Shown: positions 15,053 to 21,875 of the stretch, piece after piece | How the letters are laid out: each line of letters starts with the position of its first letter | Numbering within the stretch: position 1 is the first letter of the stretch | Source of the DNA: Rugamonas aquatica | GTDB taxonomy: Bacteria > Pseudomonadota > Gammaproteobacteria > Burkholderiales > Burkholderiaceae_D | Reading direction: 5' to 3' | NCBI RefSeq assembly: GCF_009380215.1 | Contig: NZ_WHUG01000017.1 | Location: forward strand, 1-64,000 | Length of the DNA stretch: 64,000 nucleotides | Program-made: the position numbers and the translations under genes | The notes under the pieces: generated by a model | The model's database searches: none | Told to the model about the DNA's origin: nothing | Seen by the model: the letters and a program-made list of their open reading frames with translations, nothing else

Positions 15053-16870
15053 ATGCAGAAACCTACCTCCCCCTGGCCGCTCCTGCTGATCTATTTCCTG
15101 TGCGCGCTGGCGGCACTGGGCTACTGGCGCCACGCGCATGTCAACACCGCCACCGGTGACGAACCCCACTACATGGTGATGGCCAACGGCCTCGCCAAGC
15201 ACGCCGCGCTGGAGCAGACCCTGCCTTATCAGGACGCCACCCAACCCGGCCAGCCCCAGCGCTTCAACCTGCCGCCTGCCGACCGCCACACCGTCGCCGG
15301 CCCCCGGGGGAACTTCAACATCCACAATCTCGGCCTGCCGCTGCTGCTGGCGTTGCCGTTCACGCTGGGCGGCGTGAACGTCAGCAAGATCTTCATGATC
15401 CTGTGCGGCGCCGGCGTGGTGCTGTGCTCCTGGAAGATTTCGGGGCTGTTCTCCAGCGAAGTCCGGGCGCGCCGCCTGGCCGTGCTGGCCGCCTGCGTCG
15501 GCGCGCCGCTGATCCCGGCCGCCACCCAGATCTATCCAGACATACTGGGCGGGCTGCTGGCCATCACCGGCCTGTACTGGTTCCTCACCACGCAACAGCG
15601 GCGCAGCGCCGGCGCCGAGCTGGGGCTGGCCTTGGCGGTGGTCTACCTGCCCTGGCTGCAAATCAAGTTCGGCCTGGCCTGCGCGCTGCTGGTTCTGGCC
15701 GTGGCCGCCAAGATCTACCGCGAATCAGGCGACCTGCCGCGCGTGGCCCGGCTGCTGGCCATGGCCGCCGCCTCCTGCGTGATCCTGGGCGCCTACAATC
15801 TGTACGCGTTCGGCAAGCTGTCCGGTCCCTACATGGGCGACGCGGTGGAAGTGAGCAAAACCAGCCTGATGGTCCTGCTGGGCCTGCACTTCGACCAGAA
15901 CCAGGGCTTCCTGCTGCAAAACCCCATCAATCTGCTGGGCTTGCTGGGCGTGGGCTGGCTGTACCGCGACAATCGCCCGTTCGCGCTGCTGTGGGCCGCC
16001 GTCTTCGTGGTGCTGCTCGCGCCCAACGCGCTGCATCCGGTCTGGTATGGCGGCTGGAGCTTCACCGGCCGCTTCGGCTGGCCCGGCGCCGTGGTGTTCA
16101 TGGTGCCTACGCTGTATGCGCTGCTGGAACTGTCCAAGCGCCGCGCCACGCTGTTCCTGACGCTGGCCGGGCTAGCGGTGGCGCTGCAGGTGTATTTCTA
16201 CTCCCGCTACGCGACGGCCAAGGTGGACATGTTCAACCGCGCGCTGGATACGCCGCTGGAAGGCTACTCGATGTACTACCACCGCATCCACAATTGGCTG
16301 CCGGCGCTGTACAACTCCGACTGGGCCTTCAGCTATGCGCCCAACTATGCGTGGCTGCTGATGGTCGTGCTGCTGCTGGTGGCGGGTTTTGTGCGCGGCG
16401 CGCGCCGGCTGCGCATCGGCGCCATCGCGCTGGGTGTGGCCGCCATCGTGGCCGCCGGCCTGGTGCAGAACCAGCACGCCGGTGAAGTGAAGCTGGTGGC
16501 CGCCAGCCTGCCGGGGCAGACCGGGCGCGTGGACGGCGACGCGCGCACGGCGCAACCGGGCGTGGACCAGTCCGGCATGCTCAATTTCGGCCCTTACCTG
16601 CAGCTGCCTTTCGGCATCTACCACGTCACGCTGCGCTACCGCAGCGACGCGCCCGCCACCGAGGATGTCGCCCTGTTCGATGTCTACAACACGGCGCAGG
16701 GCCAGTCGCTGCTGGTGCGCGGCCTGAAGGGCACCGATGGCGCGGTGCGGGAAACCACGCTGACCTTCGCCGTCGCCCCCTGGCAGGACAAGCCGAAGCT
16801 GGAGTTCCGCAACAACTGGACCGGCAAGCGCTCGTTCACGCTGTACGAGATGCGCATCACGCCGGGCTGA
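15053..16870 (+). CDS. GT-C-type membrane glycosyltransferase-like protein, possible pentosyl transferase
   Basis: A 605-residue multi-pass membrane protein. Near the N-terminus, after the first membrane helix, it has TGDEPHYMVMANGLAKH, the acidic Asp-Glu loop typical of GT-C enzymes that use polyprenyl-phosphate sugars. About ten hydrophobic segments follow up to residue 475; the last 120 residues are soluble and beta-rich, resembling a carbohydrate-binding module. It faces, and ends 14 nt from, the minus-strand DprE2/DprE1/GtrA/UbiA genes, whose product would be a decaprenyl-phosphate pentose, so it may use that donor. The acceptor is unknown and the family call rests on motif and topology only. 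Confidence 0.55.
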   Translation: MQKPTSPWPLLLIYFLCALAALGYWRHAHVNTATGDEPHYMVMANGLAKHAALEQTLPYQDATQPGQPQRFNLPPADRHTVAGPRGNFNIHNLGLPLLLALPFTLGGVNVSKIFMILCGAGVVLCSWKISGLFSSEVRARRLAVLAACVGAPLIPAATQIYPDILGGLLAITGLYWFLTTQQRRSAGAELGLALAVVYLPWLQIKFGLACALLVLAVAAKIYRESGDLPRVARLLAMAAASCVILGAYNLYAFGKLSGPYMGDAVEVSKTSLMVLLGLHFDQNQGFLLQNPINLLGLLGVGWLYRDNRPFALLWAAVFVVLLAPNALHPVWYGGWSFTGRFGWPGAVVFMVPTLYALLELSKRRATLFLTLAGLAVALQVYFYSRYATAKVDMFNRALDTPLEGYSMYYHRIHNWLPALYNSDWAFSYAPNYAWLLMVVLLLVAGFVRGARRLRIGAIALGVAAIVAAGLVQNQHAGEVKLVAASLPGQTGRVDGDARTAQPGVDQSGMLNFGPYLQLPFGIYHVTLRYRSDAPATEDVALFDVYNTAQGQSLLVRGLKGTDGAVRETTLTFAVAPWQDKPKLEFRNNWTGKRSFTLYEMRITPG

Positions 16871-16884
16871 ACCCGGCGGCGCTG

Positions 16885-17622
16885 TTACAACTTGAGTTTC
16901 TTGAAGACGCGCTCCGGCACCAGCTTAATCAGCGTCATGATGCCCCACCAGAACCACGGGGTGTAGAGCACATCCCGGCGGCGCTCGACCGCGGCGACGA
17001 TGGCGGCGGCCACCGCCTCCGGCGTCGCCCACAGCGCGCCCTTCTTGAACGAAGCGGTCATCGGCGTATCGACGAAGCCCGGCTTGATGGTCAGCACCTG
17101 GACGCCGGCCGGATGCAGGCGGTTGCGCAAGCCCTGCAGGAAAATGGCCAGCGCGCCCTTGGCGGTGCCGTACACATAGTTGGACTGGCGGCCACGGTCG
17201 CCGGCGACCGAACCGATCACGGCCAGCGTGCCGTGGCGCTGCGCCTCGAAGCGGTTGGCCAGCAAGGTCAACAGCGACATCACGCTGATCGCGTTGGTGT
17301 TCAGCTCGCGCAGTGCGACGGCGAAATCCTGCTCGCACTGCTTTTGATCGCCCAGCGTGCCGTGCGCGATCAGCACCGTGTCCAGGCCGTCCAGCGCGGC
17401 GGCGGCGGCATCGATGGCGGCCGCGTGCCGCTCGAACTCATTCACCTCCAGCACGCCATGGCCGACAACGGCGGCGCCGCGCACCTTGAGGTCGGCGGCC
17501 AGCGCGCCCAGGCGCTCCTGGTCGCGGCCCATCAGGTAGAGCGCATGGCCCTGGCCGGCCCACTGGCGGGCCGCCGCCTGGGCGATCGCCGAGTTGGCGC
17601 CAATAATCAAGATTTTTTTCAT
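16885..17622 (-). CDS. dprE2: Short-chain dehydrogenase, DprE2-like (decaprenyl-phospho-2-keto-ribose reductase)
   Basis: A 245-residue SDR with an N-terminal NAD(P) site LIIGANSAIAQ, a catalytic S138 in GSVAGDRG and the YxxxK pair Y151/K155. In mycobacteria DprE2 reduces the keto intermediate made by DprE1 to decaprenyl-phospho-arabinose. The assignment rests on the overlap of 4 nt with the DprE1-like gene upstream and on the rest of the cassette. The C-terminal YTPWFWWGIMTLIKLVPERV could be a membrane-associated helix, as in DprE2. A generic SDR is the alternative. Confidence 0.75.
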   Translation of the reverse strand: MKKILIIGANSAIAQAAARQWAGQGHALYLMGRDQERLGALAADLKVRGAAVVGHGVLEVNEFERHAAAIDAAAAALDGLDTVLIAHGTLGDQKQCEQDFAVALRELNTNAISVMSLLTLLANRFEAQRHGTLAVIGSVAGDRGRQSNYVYGTAKGALAIFLQGLRNRLHPAGVQVLTIKPGFVDTPMTASFKKGALWATPEAVAAAIVAAVERRRDVLYTPWFWWGIMTLIKLVPERVFKKLKL

Positions 17623-18932
17623 AACAGTCCTAAGCGACGGGATTGGGTGGAGGCGAAATGCCCATGCGCGTGCCAGCGGGCGCGCACCTGCTCGAACTCT
17701 TGCCAGCGCGGATAGCCGCGCCGGAAGGTCTCGACGCTCATGCGGGCATCCTTGGCCAGGTACAGGCGGCCGCCGTGGTCAAGCACGATGCGGTCGAGGT
17801 GTTCGAGCAGCGCGAACACGGCAGGCTCGACCTTGAAATCCAGGGCCAGCGTATAGCCTTCGACAGGGAAGGACAGGTGATGGTCGTTGGCCGGCCCGAA
17901 GGCCTTGAGCACGGCCAGGAAGGAACCGCGGCCGGAGTCGGCGATGGCGGCCAGCACGGCGCGCATGCCGGCGGCGCCGGCCTGGCGCGGCAAGGCGAAC
18001 TGGTATTGCACGAAGCCGGCCTTGCCGTACAGGCGGTTCCAGCCGGACAGCGCGTCCAGCGGATAAAAGAACGGCGTGTACGGCACCCGGCGCGTGCTGC
18101 GCTGGCGCAGTATGCGGTGGTAGTACAGCGTGTTGAACGCCTGCACGCTGGCGCGGTTCAGCAGGCCGGCCGGCAGGTCGAACGGCACCGGCAGCGCGCC
18201 CTTGGACGGCGCCGCCAGTTCGCCGGCGGGCGCGTGCTCGCCGAGCATCAGCAGCGAGCGGCCCAGGCTGGCGCCGCGCGCCAGGCAATCGATCCAGGCC
18301 ACCGAATAAGTGCTGGCGCCGTGCTGTTCGAACGCGGCCAGCGCGCTGTCCAGGTTGGGCGCCTTGATGGTGGTCTCGATGACATCGCTGGACTGCACAC
18401 GCTTGAGCTGCACCGTGGCCGCCAGGATCACACCGGTCAACCCCATGCCGCCGCAGGTGGCGTGGAACAGCTCGGGATGGGCGGCGGGCGAGACCGTCAC
18501 CCGCTCGCCATTGCCCAGCAGCAGATCGAGTTCGCGCACATGGGTGCCGAAGGTGCCGTCGACGTGGTGGTTCTTGCCGTGCACATCGCTGGCGATGGCG
18601 CCGCCGACCGTGACGAAGCGCGTGCCCGGCGTGACCGGCAGGAACCAGCCGCGCGGCACGAAGACGCGCAATATGGTGTCGAGCGAGACGCCGGCGGCGC
18701 AGCGCACCAGCCCGGTCTCCGGGTCGAAGGAGATGAACTGGTCGAGCTGTTGCATCGCCATCACCTGCTCCGCCAGCGCGCTGTCGCCGTAGGCCCGGCC
18801 CAGGCCGCGCGCGATCAGCGCCCCGTCCGCGCCGGCATCGCGCAGGCGCTGCGCGCACTGGCCGGCCGACAGCGGCAGCAGCAGGCGGGCTTCCTGCCGA
18901 GGATAGCGGCCCCAGCCCTCAAGCACGGTCAC
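17619..18932 (-). CDS. dprE1: FAD-linked oxidoreductase, DprE1-like (decaprenyl-phospho-ribose 2'-epimerase subunit)
   Basis: DprE1 oxidises decaprenyl-phospho-ribose at C2. The GTG start overlaps the GtrA stop (GTGA) and has GGAGG 4 nt upstream; the frame is open further up but only inside GtrA. The 437 residues contain the FAD-domain motifs ARGLGRAYGDSAL and GGAIASDVHGKNHHVDGTFG, then the substrate domain ending in a RRL tail. The catalytic lysine of M. tuberculosis DprE1 (K418) corresponds to K394 in YLAKDAR. The cysteine targeted by benzothiazinones (C387) corresponds to A363 in GYTLALDF, so covalent inhibition should fail. Alignment was made from memory of the family. Confidence 0.82.
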   Translation of the reverse strand: MTVLEGWGRYPRQEARLLLPLSAGQCAQRLRDAGADGALIARGLGRAYGDSALAEQVMAMQQLDQFISFDPETGLVRCAAGVSLDTILRVFVPRGWFLPVTPGTRFVTVGGAIASDVHGKNHHVDGTFGTHVRELDLLLGNGERVTVSPAAHPELFHATCGGMGLTGVILAATVQLKRVQSSDVIETTIKAPNLDSALAAFEQHGASTYSVAWIDCLARGASLGRSLLMLGEHAPAGELAAPSKGALPVPFDLPAGLLNRASVQAFNTLYYHRILRQRSTRRVPYTPFFYPLDALSGWNRLYGKAGFVQYQFALPRQAGAAGMRAVLAAIADSGRGSFLAVLKAFGPANDHHLSFPVEGYTLALDFKVEPAVFALLEHLDRIVLDHGGRLYLAKDARMSVETFRRGYPRWQEFEQVRARWHAHGHFASTQSRRLGLL

Positions 18933-19363
18933 GCCGCCTCCGCCGAGGGTGCGGCGGGCGCGACGAACACGTAGCGCTTGTCGAGCTGATATTTGATCAG
19001 GTTGCCGATGGTCAGGCCCAGCGCGCCGCCGACATAGCGCATGCCGTCGGTGCCGTACAGGTGGGCGAAGGCGTACTCGACGCCCCAGAACACGGCCGTG
19101 GTGAACACGCCCATCACGGTGTAGAGCACGAACAGCTTGCCGTCGTGGGCCAGGCTCTCCGACTCGAAGCCGAAGATGTGGCGCTTTTCCAGCAGGTATT
19201 TGACCGGCAGGCCGGCGCCGGTGCCGAACAGAATGGACAACGGCACGGCGTACGGGCCGTGATAGGCCCAGATCACCACGGCCTGGCAACCGATGTTGAC
19301 CGCCGTGGCGACCAGGGCGAAGACCGCGTACAGCAGGGCAAGACGGGCGCCGCTACGCATCAC
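18929..19363 (-). CDS. GtrA-like small membrane protein
   Basis: A 144-residue protein with four hydrophobic segments and the GtrA-family endings FGTGAGLPVKYLLEKRHIF and LTIGNLIKYQLDKRYVF, which are two related half-repeats. In mycobacteria the comparable protein Rv3789 lies beside dprE1/dprE2 and has been described either as a polyprenyl-phospho-arabinose flippase or as an anchor for the arabinosyltransferase. It starts with GTG immediately followed by ATG and overlaps the UbiA fusion gene upstream and the DprE1-like gene downstream, so all are likely coupled. Confidence 0.8.
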   Translation of the reverse strand: MMRSGARLALLYAVFALVATAVNIGCQAVVIWAYHGPYAVPLSILFGTGAGLPVKYLLEKRHIFGFESESLAHDGKLFVLYTVMGVFTTAVFWGVEYAFAHLYGTDGMRYVGGALGLTIGNLIKYQLDKRYVFVAPAAPSAEAA

Positions 19364-20835
19364 AGCACCTTCGCCAGCACGAACACGGCGCCCAGCAGCG
19401 CGCCGACCAGCCAGCTGGCGCGGTCCTTGATCGCGAACACGATGGGGTCGTCATGCATCTGCCCGCGGTGGGCGATCAGCCAGGCGCGCGAGATCCAGTA
19501 CAGCATCAGCGGGCAGGCCAGCCAGATCAGCGTCGGGTGCGCGTACAGCCGCGCCGTGTGCGCGTCCTGAATGTAGAACGCCAGCACCAGCACGGCGATA
19601 TAGCCGGCGTTGCTGCCCAAGCTGGAGACCAGCTCCAGATCTTGCTGGATATAGCCGCGTCCGCGCAGCGGCTGGCTCTGGCCGGCCTGGCGGGCCGCGT
19701 ACAGCTCGCTGTAACGCTTGATGAACGCCAGGCTGAGGAAGACGAACATCGAGAACGACAGCAGCCAGAACGACAGCTCCACCGACACCGCGAAGGCGCC
19801 GGCGACAATGCGCAGCGTGTACAGCGCGGCCAGCGACAGCACGTCCACCACCGGCACCTGCTTGAGCCGGAACGAATAGGCCAGCGTCAGCACAAAATAC
19901 ACGGCCAGCGCGCCGATGAAGCGCGGCGGCAGCCCCAGCAAGGCCAGCCCTGCCCCGGCCGCCAGCAGCAAGGGCCAGGCCAGCCAGCCCGTCACCAGAC
20001 TCAGCTGGCCGGAGGCGAACGGACGGCGGCGCTTGCGCGCGTGGTGGCGGTCGTCGCCGACATCGACCAGGTCGTTGAGCAGGTAGACGCTGGAGGCGGT
20101 CAGGCTGAACACGACAAACGCCAGCAAGGCTTGCATGACGCCCAGCGCGCTGTCGTAGTGATGGGCCGCCAGCAGCGGCACCAGCACCAGCAGGTTCTTC
20201 AGCCACTGATGGGGCCGCATGGCGCGCAGCAGCCCGGCCGCCGGCGACAGCCTGCCGTCGTCCAGCACGCGGCCGAGGTTGCCTTGCCGGCGGGCCGCCT
20301 CGATCAGGCGCCTGGAACGGCTGACCACGTGGGCCTGCGCCGCGCCGCGCCAGATGGCGACGTCCGGCCAGTCGTTGCCGACATATTCAAAGCCGCGCTC
20401 GCCATAGCGCGCGACCAGCGCGTCGCACTTGGCTTGCGATTTGAGATTGGTGGCGCCGTCCGATCCCAGTACTTCATCGAACAGGCCCAGGTGGTCGGCC
20501 ACGCCCTGGGCCAGCGTGTGGTGGCTGGCGGTGGCCAGCACCAGGCGGCGGCCGCGCTGCTTTTCCGCGCGCAGCCACACCAGCAACTCCTCGTTGTACG
20601 GCAGCGATGCCAGCTCGACGCGGGTGTCCTCGGCCAGTCGGGCCTTCAGCGTGGTGCGGCCGGCGGCCAGCCAGCCGAACAGGCGGTAGGCGCGCCCCGG
20701 CTGCTCGATCAGAAAACTGCTGGCGGTCTCGGCCAGCAGATCGGTCTTGATCAGTGTGCCGTCGAGGTCGACGACCAGGGGCAGGTCATCGGCGCCCGGG
20801 ACATCGGGCGGAGGCAAAGGGCGGCTCAGGGACAT
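19360..20835 (-). CDS. Fused HAD phosphatase and UbiA prenyltransferase (decaprenyl-phosphoribose synthase plus phosphatase)
   Basis: The first 200 residues are a HAD-type phosphatase with DLDGT near residue 23 and GNDWPD near 153. The remaining 290 residues are a UbiA-type membrane enzyme with the metal-binding NDLVDVGDD near 254, followed by RKRRRPFASG, very like the mycobacterial phosphoribosyl transferase Rv3806c. In that pathway PRPP plus decaprenyl phosphate gives decaprenyl-phosphoribose-5-phosphate, which is then dephosphorylated; the fusion would supply both steps. The start MSLSRPLPP is a choice; the frame is open 18 codons further, and no clear ribosome-binding site marks either. 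Confidence 0.78.
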   Translation of the reverse strand: MSLSRPLPPPDVPGADDLPLVVDLDGTLIKTDLLAETASSFLIEQPGRAYRLFGWLAAGRTTLKARLAEDTRVELASLPYNEELLVWLRAEKQRGRRLVLATASHHTLAQGVADHLGLFDEVLGSDGATNLKSQAKCDALVARYGERGFEYVGNDWPDVAIWRGAAQAHVVSRSRRLIEAARRQGNLGRVLDDGRLSPAAGLLRAMRPHQWLKNLLVLVPLLAAHHYDSALGVMQALLAFVVFSLTASSVYLLNDLVDVGDDRHHARKRRRPFASGQLSLVTGWLAWPLLLAAGAGLALLGLPPRFIGALAVYFVLTLAYSFRLKQVPVVDVLSLAALYTLRIVAGAFAVSVELSFWLLSFSMFVFLSLAFIKRYSELYAARQAGQSQPLRGRGYIQQDLELVSSLGSNAGYIAVLVLAFYIQDAHTARLYAHPTLIWLACPLMLYWISRAWLIAHRGQMHDDPIVFAIKDRASWLVGALLGAVFVLAKVL

Positions 20836-20896
20836 AAAAGGAGGGGCTAAAAATCCGGCAACCATAACATTTTTGCAGCAGAACCGCAACCGGCAA

Positions 20897-21742
20897 TCAC
20901 TGTTCGGGCACGTGGATGCTGGCCTTGATGTGCTTGAGGTGGGCGACGATGGTGAAGGTCATCACCACCAGCAGCGACCATGAACTCCACTTGCTGACAT
21001 GGACCACCGACCACGCGCCCAGCTGGTTGGGATAGCGCCACACGCCCCAGAAGGTGCTGATGTTCTCGGCCAACCAGATGAAGAAGCCGATCAGCACGAA
21101 GGCCAGCAGCATCGGCATGCGGCGCTCGCGGTCCAGCGGCCGGAACACCACCGTGGTGCGGGCGTACAGGCCCAGCGCGCAAGCCGCCAGATACCAGCGG
21201 TAATCGCCGATGTAATGGTGGGCAAAGAAGTTCACGTAGATCAGCACGGCGATCAGCACCGCCATCCAGTACGGCGGATGGTGGCGGATGCGCAGGTCGA
21301 ACAGGCGCCACGCCTGGATGATGTAGCTGCCGACCGCCGCATACATAAAGCCCGAGAACAGCGGCACGCCCCACAGCTTGGTGTAGGCGAAGTCCGGATA
21401 GCTCCACGACTGTATCGTGCCGGACACCTTGAACACTTCCAGCGCAAAGCCCACCACATGGAACAGGCTGACCGCCTTCAACTCATCCCAGGTCTCCAGC
21501 CCGGACCACACCATCCACGCCTGTATCCCCAGCGCCAGGACCAGCAGCACATCGTAGCGAGGCAGGCCCGGCACGCCGGCGCGCGGCACCAGCAGCACGG
21601 CGCCGAAGAACAGGCCGACGAACAGGCAGGCGCGCGCCTGCTTCACGCCGAAGTACAGGAACTCCGTCACGAAGCGCGGCCAGCCGCGCAAGCCGGCGCG
21701 GGCGGAGTCGTCGAGCAGGTGGTGGTCCAGCGCAGCCAGCAT
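20897..21742 (-). CDS. DUF817 family membrane protein
   Basis: A 281-residue protein starting MLAALDHHLLDDSARAGLRG, with about seven hydrophobic segments. Conserved family blocks are EFLYFGVKQARACLF, GFMYAAVGSYIIQAWRLFDL, FFAHHYIGDYRWYL and WLAENISTFWGVWRYPNQLG with a final VHVSKWSSWSLLVVM. Histidines and aromatic residues recur at the membrane boundaries, but no biochemical role is known. The longer frame upstream would run into the terminator of the TonB receptor, so the inner ATG was used. It lies 61 nt before the HAD-UbiA gene on the same strand and may be co-transcribed with it. Confidence 0.78.
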   Translation of the reverse strand: MLAALDHHLLDDSARAGLRGWPRFVTEFLYFGVKQARACLFVGLFFGAVLLVPRAGVPGLPRYDVLLVLALGIQAWMVWSGLETWDELKAVSLFHVVGFALEVFKVSGTIQSWSYPDFAYTKLWGVPLFSGFMYAAVGSYIIQAWRLFDLRIRHHPPYWMAVLIAVLIYVNFFAHHYIGDYRWYLAACALGLYARTTVVFRPLDRERRMPMLLAFVLIGFFIWLAENISTFWGVWRYPNQLGAWSVVHVSKWSSWSLLVVMTFTIVAHLKHIKASIHVPEQ

Positions 21743-21813
21743 GGTGTGTCCAGTTGAGTTTTTAGCAAGCGACTCTAACGCCGCGGCGGGCATCTGTCCA
21801 GCGGCAACAGACG

Positions 21814-21847
21814 AAAAAAAACCAGGCACCGAAGTGCCTGGTTTTTC
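21814..21847 (-). terminator. Rho-independent terminator of the TonB receptor gene
   Basis: Minus strand: AACCAGGCAC-TTCG-GTGCCTGGTT, a perfect 10-bp stem with a UUCG tetraloop, followed by six or more T residues. It can also act in the opposite direction because A residues precede it. It isolates the receptor gene from the DUF817/arabinose cassette. Confidence 0.93.
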
Positions 21848-21875
21848 AGCCTGCAGTTGCTACGGTTCTAAGCGA

